64,000 nt of DNA from Ulota crispa (lineage: Eukaryota; Streptophyta; Bryopsida; Orthotrichales; Orthotrichaceae), in the NCBI GenBank assembly GCA_963920765.1, contig OY987243.1, positions 36,911,620 through 36,975,619 on the forward strand, in the 5' to 3' direction. A program made the position numbers and the translations under genes. Shown in pieces: positions 25,401 through 38,500 of the stretch. Position 1 is the stretch's first letter, and every line of letters begins with the position of its first letter. Under the pieces are notes generated by a model. The model saw only the letters and a list, made by a program, of their open reading frames with translations, was not told the DNA's origin and did not search any database.

Positions 25401-27324
25401 ATCAATTATTTTGAACCGATTTGAATTCCTAAACCCCCTAAACCACCCTAAATCCCCACCGTTCAAAATCTCATGTTTTCCAATTTGGGCAACAATTCAA
25501 AAGATGGATTTTTGACTCCCATGTAATATTTCCCCAAAATCAAAATTTACCTAATGCCTAACCCCATGAGATTGTGTCTTGTTATACTTGTTGGAATAAA
25601 AGAAAACTCCACAAATTGACCTTAAGACTCCAAAATATATGGTCACCCAAAGTAGCTAGAATTCCACTAGCTAAACCATTTACAGCCTTCTAAAGCTTGC
25701 TCAAATCAAGGATTAAAAAAATGACACATCACCAAACTTCTCCCTTGTACAATACAAGATATGACACCACCCTAAACCCATCCCATCTGCTCTCTAAGCC
25801 ACTCCCTTTGTTTGCCCAAGTTAAGACATTCCTCTCCTAATTGTCCAAAAAATAGAATATTTTCAATATTCCATGGAGAGTCTAGAGCAAAGGACGCGCT
25901 TCAAAGAACAATGAGCCGATCATAAATTTCTCTCAAACTAGCAACTCCATTTGGATTTGAGTGGCAGCCCAAAATTTGAGCTAAAACTGCTTCTTTTGTA
26001 TACCCCTACACCTCCAAGCATCCCCTTTGGCCATATTGGGGTCCTTGGTCCTTCGAGGGTTCAACCACGGATCTTAACTACACCCATCTACTAATACTAA
26101 ACCCTAAACCCTTTTAAAAAAATAAAACATAAGAAACACAAACTCTAAATTTCAGACCCTTACCCTAAAAAGTCAGCCCTAAATCCAAAAAGTCAACGCT
26201 TTAGTCATTCAAAATTTGGACATCAATAGGACAAAAAAAACACCATTATTGGACTCAAACGGTTGATTTAGTGGGGGTAGGTCACCTCAAAACTTGATTT
26301 TGAAAAATGAGTTTTCCCAGGATATCCATGTAACCCTAAATCCTAAACCCTAAATGTGAATAGGAAAAAAGAACACCACCATTGGACTCAGAACAGTTGA
26401 TTTTGTGGAAGTTGGTCTCTTCAATAATTGATTTTGAAAAATTGGTTTTCCTAGGATACCCATTTAATCCCTAAACCTCACTTCCAATTCATTTTTTGTC
26501 ATTGCAATTGAAATTTTTAATTGATTCATGTTAGAATGGTTCAACAATAATGGGAGGTGACTCTTCTTGATGCAATTTTGCTAGAATAGTAGTGTAATAT
26601 ATAGTTGAAGTCACTTAGAATGTTTTGAGGGGTCAATGGAGAAAATGCATGGGATGGTGGTTTTGGTGAAATTGTTGGCTGAGTGGTTCTACATGTGTAT
26701 TCATGCAGATTTAGTATAGGCTGAATCTAAATGGCTTAATGGAGTTGGGGCGATTAGTATGGATTTGCATTGCAGCATGTATTGGAATGAGGATTTAGAT
26801 TATAATGGTATTGAGTGGTTGAAGCAGATGGAGTGGGTTTTATGTGGTTTCATTTGGCTTACAAACTAGTTACCAAGGAATTTGTTGTCATGTACGCTAG
26901 AATTTTAGCCATAGTTGTTTTATAGTTCTACATTGGAACATCTCTTCTTTTCATATAATCCTACAATTGAAAAATTGTGGATTTTGAGATTTAGTTGTTT
27001 TAAAGTTGTAGTTGTTCCATACAGTATGTTATAGTTGTTTGAAGTTGTTTATGGTACTCATGTAAGAATGGTATAGTTGTTTACGGTACTCATGCAGTCA
27101 TGGTATAGTCATTTAAGCAACCCAATAGTTCTATTACAGTTGTGCAATCTTAAACAAGCTTTGGATACATTATAGTTCATTTTAGTGCTACGACAATATA
27201 TTCTAGGTTTCTTTTCCAAGTGAATGATAGCTAAATCTCAATACTAATTGTAGCCATTGAGAATTCTATTCTAGGCATCATCAAAGTCGGCAATTGTATC
27301 AATTGAACCACCAAAAAAAATAGC
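25401..27324. other. Subtelomere-like AT-rich spacer with scattered CCCTAAA words
   Basis: CCCTAAAC fragments recur up to about 26480 (for example 25430-25460 and 26098-26110). From 26480 to 27324 the sequence is ordinary AT-rich DNA without recognisable features. Confidence 0.5.
26218..26478. repeat. Tandem duplication of the 'GGTCACCTC..CCCTAAA' unit (~131-bp period)
   Basis: Unit 1 starts GACATCAATAGGAC (26218) and contains TTGATTTAGTGGGGGTAGG and CCATGTAACCCTAAA. Unit 2 starts near 26353 (GTGAATAGGAAAAAAGAACA) with GTTGATTTTGTGG and CCCATTTAATCCCTAAA. The 23606-23719 block is a third, single copy. Confidence 0.75.
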
Positions 27325-28026
27325 ATGGTGTCTGCTTTTGGAGAAGATTCATCTATCGTAGTTGGAGAGACCCAAGTCCAGGTGAGAGCTGATGTTGCCC
27401 TTCAATCAAAAGACTTCCTTGTAGCTTGTAATGTGGAGAAGCTCATAATTTTTGAGTTCCATGGCACTTTGTTGGATTCTTGTGTTTATGCATATAAACA
27501 CCCTTATTTTGAAAAGCCAACATTGAAAATGGCAAGAAATGGTTATCTTTGCCATCTATGGTTGTTTGACTTCCTAAACAACTACTTCAAGAACTTCAAA
27601 GTGGCATTTTGGAGTGCTATGCCACAAAGTTACATGGCAGATATTGTCTTTGCCATTTGAAAGATGCTAGAAGAACCATGGAATAAAGTCCCAGTCTTTG
27701 TCTAAAGATTACGGAATACAATTTGCACAATGTTATCACCTGAAGGATCACTAATAACTTGGGGAAAGCCATTGAAGAGAGTTCTTTAAAAATGGCCCAA
27801 ATGGAACCATTCAAACACGGTTATTGTAGACAATAAGGGTCTTCAGATACAATGCAATCTGCCAGAGAATGTAATAGTACCTCATCCCTCTTATGGCTAG
27901 CGGTTGACAAAGCTTGAGGATGACAAAGAGCATCCTAGATTGTCTTTGTGGCCTTAATTGGAAGGGTTCAAAAATTCCACTACCATGTTGGATTTCTTAA
28001 CTTGTTTCTCTAAGTATTGTAAATGA
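27325..28026 (+). pseudogene. FCP1/NIF-type HAD phosphatase-like pseudogene
   Basis: One plus frame from 27325 to the TGA at 28024 (234 codons) is interrupted by five in-frame stops at 27658, 27703, 27787, 27898 and 27955. Before and between the stops it keeps the order of an FCP1-like (NLI-interacting factor) HAD domain: KLIIFEFHGTLLDS near residues 40-53, HPYFEKPTLKMARNGY, a VAFWSAM block, then KRVL..WPKWNHSNTVIVDNKGLQ and CNLPENVIVPHPSY. The family motif is DxDGTLL; here the first aspartate position is Glu (FEFHGTLL), so catalysis would be lost even without the stops. It could be a retroposed or transposon-captured gene copy. The family call is from motif order and is moderately sure. Confidence 0.72.
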
Positions 28027-28066
28027 AATCAAAGCACAGACAATCTAACGTACAAGCAAAATACCC

Positions 28067-28632
28067 ATGGGGGAACTTAGCATCTTGTCCAAGCAATTAA
28101 GGGAAATTTTGCATCGTGAGCTTGTACAATGGAATGTTGAAGGAGATAACAAGTATTTGAGCACCTATTGTTGTTGGATGTGCAAGGAAAATTGGTACCT
28201 AAGAGGAAGGGCTCTAATGCGGCTTCAAAGAATGGCGCATACAAAGTGAGTATAAATTAATTTTCATTTTTATTTTTCATTGATAATGCGTAATCAATGG
28301 TTTAAAACCTTCTAGGTTGTTGCCATTTTATAAACTTCTAAGCTGTAGCAATTTTGTTGTATGCAATTTGCAATTGGTCAAGAGGTTTGGCTAATGAACC
28401 AAAGAACACAAACCAAAAAGTGGCTTCTCATTTTATTTGCAATTTGGGTGGAGTGGACATGGCACATTGTTAACCTATCCTAGACAAGTGTTTCAAAGTT
28501 GATGTCAAGGAAGCCCTCGAGCCATTGGTGCGCTTGATGTACCCTAATTTGAATGCTGACCAAGTTGCTGTGAAGGATTTCCTAAACACAAACATTATAT
28601 GGGATCAAAAGTACATAAAACTAGCCAAGTGA
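28067..28632 (+). pseudogene. Unrecognised coding-like fragments just after the HAD pseudogene
   Basis: A frame at 28067-28245 encodes WNVEGDNKYLSTYCCWMC and YLRGRALMRLQRMAHTK and ends at a good donor-like GTGAGT (28246). A second frame near 28497-28632 reads VDVKEALEPLVRLMYPNLNA then DQVAVKDFL and stops at TGA. Both follow the pseudogene on the same strand and may be exons of the same decayed gene or element. I recognise neither. Confidence 0.35.
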
Positions 28633-29091
28633 AGGTGCCAGAGGGTATAGTACCTCAAAGTGTTTTACTTTTTCATGTTTTGTATAGATGGATGCTCTAT
28701 TATGAGGGTATTGCAAGCTCATAATAGTTTTGTGTACTAGTGCATCTGCAATTTGACTATGTAGAGCCCAAAGTCACTACAATATTACATTTTCAACCTA
28801 CACATATTGTTTTCTTTCACTGTAGCACCTTGGTTCAAATGTTCACGTTATGAAATTTGGACATTTCTAGAACTAAGCCATTTTGCTTCTTGTACATGTG
28901 TTTGTGCCTAAACTATGCATCTACTATGACTTAGTAGCAATTGAGTTGTAAATGCCAATACCATTTAATCTTCCTTAGCATTTGATTAACCTATTACTGT
29001 GCTGTAACTATGTCTAAAAGTTGTGGTGACTTAACAAGGACTTTAGTGCAACTTTGTTGTGATTTGCTGAGAAATCAATAAATACTACCAG

Positions 29092-29462
29092 GCATGGTTG
29101 TTACATTGGGCAGCATGTCCGCCCGCCCGTCCGTCCGCCAAAAGTGCCCGATTAAACTCATGTTTGATCGATGTGGTCAACTCATAGCTGCCTTCAAAAA
29201 ATGGTGCAAAATGATTATAAAAACTTACTTTGTACATGCTGATGATACTCATTGTTGCCAATACAAAGTCAAAATGTGGATTAAAAGCCATATCATGTGA
29301 TAAAAATGGAAAATAATAATCTAATTCTTCCATATTTAGGCCAAAAATCCTAAAGATGGTCATAAAACTACAAGAAGACGGACACGTCCTCCTATCTTGT
29401 CTTTTTTATCCGTCTGAGTCTCCCATCCAACAACCAAAAATCGCCCAGTGTAACAACCCTGC
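29092..29462. mobile_element. ~371-bp MITE with GCATGGTTGT inverted ends, copy 1
   Basis: The left end GCATGGTTGTTACATTGGGC and the right end GCCCAGTGTAACAACCCTGC are inverted repeats of 20 bp with two mismatches. Flanks TACCAG and TACCAA suggest a 6-bp target duplication with one change. The second copy at 59323-59695 lies in the opposite orientation and shares interior words (GTCCGCCCGTCC, CTCATG, GTCCGTCTTCTTG). The overlapping frames (29085-29363 minus, 29094-29300 plus) are carried by the element and are not conserved genes. Confidence 0.88.
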
Positions 29463-32400
29463 TACCAAGCAACTTAGCTGCAGGTAGAATGTCACTTTGG
29501 CTAGATTTGTGCAACTTTCAAACAACCATGTCCACAACCACTTTTACTAAGTGCCAACTAGAGTACTAGACCTCTTTAATTGCTTAGCGACTACAATGCA
29601 ACTCTGGTGCCAATTGGAATACTAAGCCCCTATTCAACTACAATATAACTCATATGCAACTGCCATTTATGTGTGTGCAACTGATCTTCTACCAAAATTA
29701 ACTTATTGAACTTCAAAACAACTACGCTGCAACTCTCTTACAATTGCAAAACTACTACATTGCAACTTTCTTACAACTATTCTGATTCCGTGCAAAGTGA
29801 ATTGACTCTTAACCATGGCTAGAATAATACGGTGGGAGCAAGTAGGGATCTGGCACCTAGCAAAAGAAGACCCTTTTACAATGGTACATGAGTGAAGACC
29901 ATGTAGTTTGTCGTTGTATATTAGGAGGGAATGCATATTTATGTAGGGCACCTCCAGAAAGTTTTTTGCTTGTAGGTCAAGTTGGGGCAATTTGAACTAT
30001 AGCACACACAAAAATTCTAGTGACGCAGATGTAAGTCCAATGAATACTATTGACATTACCATAACTATCTGACATGTCCAATCCAACTGGTTCACAATGA
30101 CTGAGATTCAACTTGAAGTATTGTAGTGGTACTTAGTGGTATACAGTAGATTATGCCCTAAACAACTACAATTATAGTTGTTTACAGAGTGCTATTTTGC
30201 ATGTTTTCTTCTAGTGGTAGCATTAAGTAATAAACAACAAAGGGATCAAGAGAAGTAATCAACATGAAAAGGCACTTGCTTGCATTGACCAATTGGTTCA
30301 GAAACAAGAAGCTGAGCTATTGCAATTTGAAACAAAACTTTTCAGTGCCAAGTATAGACAATACTATAGAACCTTTTGCAAAATCCTCAAAATTGTTTGA
30401 AGTTGCAAGTTCTTGTTCAGTGAGGCCAAATTCAAATCTAAACTAAAGCTACAAGACGCACAAGGAAATCGGGAATGGCTGTGAGGAATAGCTACTATCA
30501 GACCCTAGATTTGAAGTAGAATGTGAATATGTGGGAGATTGGAATTGAATGGGGCTTGCTGTGAAGACGGCCTCCTAAACCCAAAACTTAGCATTGCATA
30601 CAAAGGAAGACTTTACATCCTTTTGCCATTGTTACTTTATGATGAGAAATTCTTAGCAAAGCCTCCCTCCTCCAGACAGTTCTTTTCAAAAAACAAATCT
30701 TGGACATGGAAAAAGATGAGGAAAAAAGAGTTAAGGAGTTACTTACCTCACCCCCTTGCGCATTGATTGCAACGACCACAAAAAATTGGGCTACTTTTGG
30801 CAGCTCTTATTCTAGGAAAAATCCACCCTAGAGGCGCGACAAAAAGAGGTTCGCGTTGCCCTCAACCCTTGCTGCCACTTCTTCCTACCCCTTGCCTCCT
30901 CCCTAGACCTCAATTATAATCGGGCTCCAATATTTCTCCCTCTGAAGGATCTCCAATTAGCAGCTCCCCTAACTCTTGCATGAAAAACATCCTTGTCAAT
31001 TTTTATTGAAAATCAATCATCCCTCCGACAGTTGCTGCTGCGCACGGCTCTTCTCTTGCCACGCCCTTGACAATTCACCTCCTTGTCAATGACTTTGTCA
31101 ATTTGTGCTTTAGACCATCTCAGGTGAACAATGTCTAAATCGTAGATATGCATAAGAAAGGTGCTTTCAAATCAACTAAAGAGATGCTGGGATCAACTGA
31201 AATTGCAAACTACTATTTTTGCTAAGGGAGGGAGGAAGTATTCTTCTTGGCTTCTAGGCCATAATGGATTTTCCACATTGCATCAAATTGTCTGTTGCTT
31301 GAAAGCCATGGACATGACCTTTTGGAGCTCCTCCTTTGCGTGGGCAGACTGCGACTTTGTGGGTGAAGTTTAGGGGTATGCTCGACGAAGTTTGCGGTTT
31401 TCTTGCCTTGAATAGTTTGCGTCAGAGCGGTGTTTGCAAGTTGGGCAAGAGGAGCGCTCAACAAGTGCAACCTTCTAGTTGAGCCTCCTCCCATAATCTT
31501 CCTAGGTGATTGGTCGCACAATCTAGGAAGAACGTATTCCGCAACAAGGAATTGACCACTGTGCTAAAGCCTTAAAGGGTCACCCTTGCTTAAGCACTCA
31601 CTCCACCTAAGAAAGTTCTACACGTGCCTTTGGAAGAGGAAACAATGCCAGTAAGTTTCCAACACTCCAAAAGATCAAAAAGTGCGAGGTAGTCTTCTCT
31701 CACGCATCCATGCGGTGTTGGTGAGAAGCAAAATGAAGAGTGCCTGAGCTTCAGTTGTGTTGTAATCTGTTGCCCAAGGGTGCAAAACTTGCTGCCCCAA
31801 CTTCCACATTGGCAACGTCGACTCCGCATTATACGCTAGCAACGTTGATGTCGCTGAATCCTTGCATGCACGGAACCATGAACACTAACCAGTCTCTCCC
31901 AACATAGGCCATCCCTTTTGGAAATCATTACCATGCCTCTCTCTAAAAGCACAAAAAAACCCTAAATTATACTCTTGCATTATTGCCAAATCTACTCTAT
32001 TGCAACCTACCCACTATTATAAATAAGCCTTGGGGCTGCGTCACTCTCTTGCATTGAACCGCGCCACTCTCTCGAATTGAATTGCGCCCAACCAATAGTG
32101 TGACGCGTCTCTCGCTATTTCATCAAATAGATGATGCTAGCATGGAGTGGAATCACAAGTTGACCCTTGATTACACCCATTCCTCCTCTAGGTTCCCTAC
32201 TTGACGCAAAAATACATATAGTGTATACTTGCCCATGTATAAACAAAGCTGGAAGATTGAAAAACAATATGCAAACCCTAGCAATTGTTGCATATGGTCA
32301 AAGGAAACATTGGTACAAAGTCCTCTAAAGCCAAGGCAAAGCAAAACATGGAAAGGCCTTCAAATACAAGCAAAACACCTTGTATTGGTCACAGCAGCAC

Positions 32401-34108
32401 GCTGTATCTTTTAGGGGTTAATACACATGGATCAATAGTGTAGTTAATTTCTATAAACTCTTCAAGGATTGATACTTGGTAAGAAGGCACTTTCAATATA
32501 CAACATTTTTCAATGTTTCAATCATGTGATACTTGGAGGGACATATGCATATCATGTGCTTATCAGGAAATAATCTTAATGACAAAGCAAGTGTGACAAA
32601 CAAACTATCTAAAGCCCTTATATGATTATCTAAAATAGGCATGATTGCTTTAGCTTACAAAAAATTTAAAATTAGTACAAACATGGAGAGATCTTCAAAT
32701 ATTTAAGGACATAAAAATACATAATGATATGAATAATTCATTAATAGTTAAATATGCCTTTGTGAGTTAGATTGAGCATCCTTTTGTAATTTCGCATAAA
32801 GCATTCATGACTCATAAAAATTCCAATTGCAAAATCAATATTGTACCAAGTTTATTAAACTACCAATCACTTTCATTCTAAGAATACAAATGTTCGAAAG
32901 CTTGAGTTTAATTTTGTATAATTACCAATTATCAAAAATCACAATTATCTGGTTGCCACCGAAATTTGTAATTATCTGGATCAACTTCAATGAGATAATC
33001 TCTCATTTGAGCGCCTGAAAACCCAACTCACAAAACAAATTGGTTATTTGTAACCATAGATCTAAGAAAAACATGTACTTTTTTAAAATGTGTTCTTTTC
33101 AAAAAAGTTAAAATAAAACTCACACACATTTAGAACAATTTTACACAATTTGAGTATAATTTTAACCTTTTGCACAAAATTAGAAGGTTTTCTAAGCATA
33201 CAATACTAGACATTTTTATTTACTAACAAATAACTAAAAATTGATAAAATTAAAACTTGATAACTTCTAGCCAAACATTGATAAAGTTTAGAATTAAATC
33301 ATTGACTTTGTGGTTCAAAGATTCACTTGTTATTTTCACTACATTACTCATTTTAACAATGTAAGTTATTCTTGAACAACAAAGAGATTTTAAAATAATA
33401 TGCGCTAATATCATAGTATGCTAAAGTTAGAGTAAAATTAACCAGGATTTACTACTTTTTGATTCCAAGAATAACCCTAAAAATAGAAGAACAATAGTAT
33501 TTGTTAAAAGTACTTGATTTAGAAGATACATTAGATATCTGGAATACCAATTCAAGCGTTACTCCAAATTTTTAAAATTAAGACCTTCTAGTTTCAAGAA
33601 AATAACCCATATTTGAATAAGTTTAGATTTTTTGTTTGAAGTTACATAATAGCATATTTGGGTATAAAGATTGACCAAGACTTCAAAGTTTGATTTTTGG
33701 ATTCTAACATTAGTACCAAGCTCTTTTTGTAAATCTCTTAGTTTCTCTTAAATAAATGTCACTAGAATGTAAAAGTCATTTTCTGATTTAATAAGTTATG
33801 GATTGAACATGCAATATGTGATATCAAAGTGGATAATGAATTCACTAATTAATTAGATACTCACTTCCAAGAATAGAGTCTTTTTCAATTCTTTCATATT
33901 CTATATCTTCTTCTAAACTATTATACTCTTCATGGTTTGCAGATAAAATGTTTGAGCACAACAATAGTTCATCTTCCTATTAATAGTGAACATGCTAAAA
34001 TGTTAGGAATCTTGAAATCCTTATCTTTTTTTAGTGTATTAGTCAAAGTGAATATTTTTTGTTATGCATTGTTCTAAAAACAAACAATAATAAACCACTG
34101 AGCCAAAT
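29463..34108. other. Intergenic region, partly GC-richer (29.8-32.2 kb), no gene recognised
   Basis: Several short frames overlap on both strands between 30.5 and 31.9 kb (for example 31222-31521 minus and 31590-31829 minus), but none resembles a known family, and the mutual overlap argues against coding. At about 32037-32090 a two-copy 24-bp repeat (GCGTCACTCTCTTGCATTGA / GCGCCACTCTCTCGAATTGA) is visible. 32.4-34.1 kb is plain AT-rich DNA. Confidence 0.4.
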
Positions 34109-34313
34109 AATGATAGATATTTGTTTATGTACAAATTGACTAACAAACTAATGATAGATATTTGTTTATGTACAAATTGACTAACAAACTAATGATAGAT
34201 ATTTGTTTATGTACAAATTGACTAACAAACTAATGATAGATATTTGTTTATGTACAAATTGACTAACAAACTAATGATAGATATTTGTTTATGTACAAAT
34301 TGACTAACAAACT
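34109..34313. repeat. Perfect tandem repeat, 5 x 41 bp
   Basis: Five identical 41-bp units starting AATGATAGATATTTGTTTAT at 34109, 34150, 34191, 34232 and 34273. I see no mismatch between copies, which implies recent amplification, active homogenisation or an assembly/slippage effect. Confidence 0.98.
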
Positions 34314-35595
34314 CTATTTATTCCAATTATTTCTTTGAGTTTTTCACTTTCATAAAAAAAACTTATTCCAAATTATCTAAAATTTTATCAATAGAAAAAA
34401 AAGAAATAAAAAAATCATATTAGTGTAAAGATACAAGTGCCATATAGCACAATTATTAGAATGTAAAAATGATTCTCTATATTGTTTATCATTAAGTACT
34501 AAGACTTGAATACCTTACACTTGAGTATTGCTTTAGGATTCTCTATTATGACTATATTTTAAGTGTTATTTTTAATACTATACACTTAAATTGTGGATTC
34601 AAAGATACTTTGATGGATATTTATTTATCATTTTATAAAGTATGAGCCCTTACTCTCCATTCTAGATAATTTCTAGGTTGAACTACTAGACATTGAATTG
34701 GGTTATGATTTATCGAATCAGGCGTTCCTTTGAAGCAAAATGTGATACTTGGAAAATCGTCAACTGGTGATGTTGTTGTGCCCTATAATTATAATCACAT
34801 ACAATTGCAAGTTATTCTTCTTATCAATACATGACTTGTTCAAACAAGACTATCAAAATAATGATAAGCAAATCACTACGACTGAAACATATGTTTCATA
34901 CTCGGTTTACATGAGTATTAGTTGTTCATAGAAATTTCAACCCAAAACAATCAACTCTACACAACATATAAATCTCAACTAGTTCATGTGTTTCAAGTGA
35001 TTTCAAAATGCACATTGGATGATTATTTGCACACCTAGCTTTAGCAAAAAAAAACATACTTTACAAGGCACTATCAATCTGCTACTTCATTTTTCATAAA
35101 GCATTAATAATAGAAAAAAACTGTAGAGCAAAAAAACAAAATTTTTAGAAAATAAAACCTTATATTTATTGTGGAGTATGTGGAGTTGTATCTCTTAAGT
35201 AACATGCATTACCTCTATAAAGTTGAGCCTAAATGAGCTCAAAAAAGGATAAAATATGTATGAAATCTACTACCCACCACTACCACTTATCGTGATCTCC
35301 ATTTTGTATTGAGATTAATACAAAATCTTTGACATAATCTTCCTAATTAGCACTTTGAATTATGTTTTAGGGCTACCTCATGCAACTTTTTGTTAAGGCA
35401 ATTTTCATTTTATAATGTTCTTTTTTTCAAATGTCATTTATATGTAGTTCACACTTTCTAATAACCCCTAAATGCCCAAGGCACCAAATTGTGGTGTCCA
35501 AATTTTTTTAAGAAACTTTGAAACTATGTGCAAGGCGTAGATTTGAATATTTTTTGTTTTGGTTTTATTGGAGAAGTTATGGGCTAAAGGTAGCT
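34314..35595. other. AT-rich spacer downstream of the aspartic protease gene
   Basis: It lies 3' of the minus-strand protease and would contain its 3' UTR. No other gene is visible. Confidence 0.4.
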
Positions 35596-38500
35596 TCAGC
35601 ATCCAATTTTATTTTGGTGGAAGCTAAATTGCAAGTATACCTTTTGTGTCATGAACAATATCATAGAGCCTATGACAAGTTGCCACATTGAAAAAACAGG
35701 CATCAAGTTGAGAAAAAAGTGAAGATTACCCATGAGCACTCCCTTGGGCAATAAGGGCCCTTTTCCTAAAATGTTATCATCTAACAAAATCTAAAAGTGC
35801 CTTTGGACTAATTTCACTTTGAATGTCTTTGTTATAAAAATCAAAATTCATCGGCTGCCAAATTTTTGTTTTTTTTTTAATGACTAATGATCAATAATTA
35901 AAGCTAAAAAATTCTTTTGCATTAGGAAAATGCACTTTGACAGTTCCTTTGCAAGCTCATTTGTGAAACTGTGGTCATGGAATTGGAAGGACGGCCATTA
36001 GTTTTCAAGTAACAACTGTAAACACTAATGCATCCTAAGTGGTTGTTTCCCAATTTTGTATCCAAAAGTTACCAGTTGCGTTAGACGTTCTGGACAGCTC
36101 CAAAAAAAGAAAAAAATCCCATCCTCATCCACGTTTAGTCACAAATATCTTGAAATCTACATGGCCATTTTGGATTTTTTTGGTAGCGCCATCTAGAAGC
36201 CTTAAAGTTGAAGATTTTATAGTGACCATTTTAATTTGATGTGTAATAATGATCTTGCAAGGACAATTCAGTAACTTCAAAACTGCCTTCCACAAACAAG
36301 AACAACACCTTTAGGCATTTAGAAGTTGAATTTGAATTTTGATGAATCCGTGACAATGGATAGTTGAGAAACTTTCTACATTTATTGAATTCTTTGATTA
36401 TTCTTTTAGTGATATCAACACATATTTATTAAAATTAGATAGATACTCTTTGGCTCATTTCATATGCTCCAATGGCAAGAACAATGTAAAATTTGCCTCT
36501 TTTTATTTCCAATTAAATTTCAAAGGAAACTTTGTAAAAAGATTGTATAGGTAGTATGGATATTGTATTCACAATGAATATGTAATAATTTTTAAACCAT
36601 ACACCATCTAAATGAAAAATCTTTCTATTGACTTTAGGATGTTCACATACAAAAATCTAGGCATTTATAACTTATTCATACAGCACACATATCAATGCAT
36701 AAAAGCATAGGCGGATGATAAATCATCTGCTAACTTTAAAAAAATATTTTGTACAAAAGAAAAAAGTCAATTTTTGTTTGATTTCTTTTTTAGATGTGAT
36801 CATAAACACATGGTCCATCATGGAAGGCAAAATTAATCTCATCAAATACATTCATATTTGTAAAATTGTGACAAGGTGTTTATTTTCATACTGCCTTTCT
36901 TGCAATTTTTATGAGGTCAACATGTATTGTTGACTTTTGTAGCTTTTAGGAACAATAATCCAAGCTAGGCATCTACCAAAGCACTATAGCTTTATAGGGC
37001 AGGGTAGGCCACAATTGTAAGCCCAACGTTTAAGTATTAAACATGCTTAGATGTGATTGGTTTTTACTTGTTTACCATTATTTATTTATAGTTTACATAG
37101 CAATGAAAACTAGTAAATGTATAACAACAAGAACTCTTTTAGAAAACATCCAATGGAATATGATTTTGAAGGCATCTAATAGAGCTTTTTGCAAGTTTGT
37201 GGTTTCCTAAACTTTAACAATTGCTTAAATGGTACATATGATACAATAACTAGCATCAAAAAGTAGATCACATGATTTTTACAATTGTTAGGCCTTATTC
37301 ATCAAACTCTAAAAAGTTGCCCAAAAATCAATAGGTAGGACAAATTATAGTCTTAGCAAATAAAAAATGTTTGACAATCTTAAAAGTTAAAGAATCATTC
37401 CCACAATTTTGCAATGAAAGATACCTCACTATTGCAAGGCTCTCTTTGCCACTTATTACCATTTTAGAAGCTTAAGATATAGTTTGAGTTCTTGAAAAAA
37501 AAAAACTCTTATACATCTAGAACAAATCCAATTTGTGTGTATGTATGTACCTTGGGGGCAGTCCAACATTGTCTACGATCTGTATATTGAAAATTCAAGT
37601 CACTTTCGGTATCATAATATCTTTTCACATATACATGGGAATCAAGCTGCTTCCAAATGTTTGACTTACATGTCAATTTGGAATATATCACAAGACAAAG
37701 TGCAACAAGTAACATAAAGACACTTGTAATTTTAGGGTTTAGAAGTTAGGGTTTAGAAATGTTATTCTATTTATAATGAATTCATAATAAATTAAGGGAA
37801 TTGATAAGGGCACACTTTGTTTTGAGATATGCACACCCCTCACGGGGTAAATATTACAGTTTTACCATCAAAATGCTGCATCTGAAAATCTTGAGTTTAG
37901 ATTTGGACTTAGAGACCGTGATTTTTAGTCCAAAATCATAAGTGAGGTTACAATTGAATAACACCCAATGAAAAAGCTTAGCCTTTTTTACAGAAAAATT
38001 TAATAGTAATATTTTCACCTTTGGCAAAGCTTATTCATTGGGTGATGTTCAATTGTAACCTCCAGTATGGCTTTAGACTAAATCAAGGTCTCTAAGTCCA
38101 AATTTGAATTCAAAATTATCAAATTCATCTTTTTGATGGTGATAATCTAAAATATACCCCCAGGGATGTGCATATATCAAACCCAAGGTTTGACCTTATC
38201 AATTCCCTAAATAAATAAAATTAATTATCATTTCAATAGCTTTGAATTTCAATATGTAAAAGATAAATTCAATGAAAGAATGTACTTCATCTGCAAATTC
38301 CTCATAGAACCAAGAACCCAAACGTGTTAACTCGGCTCCGGTATCAAGGATAAGAGGCACACCACTTGTAGGAGGATAGCGAGTTTTGCCTTCAAATATA
38401 ATATAGCTTAGTGTGGCATGAATTACACAATCAAACCTGCACTCTACAAAATAAAGTAGCATTATTTAGTGATGCTAGGACAAGGTCAATGCTCTAAGTG

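Noticed and set aside
29085..29363. Conserved small protein shared with 59493-59705
   Set aside because: The similarity follows from both frames lying in copies of one MITE; the frame is not kept across the element and there is no family match.
31161..31829. Overlapping frames at 31.2-31.8 kb as genes
   Set aside because: They overlap on both strands, resemble no family and show no consistent splice signals.
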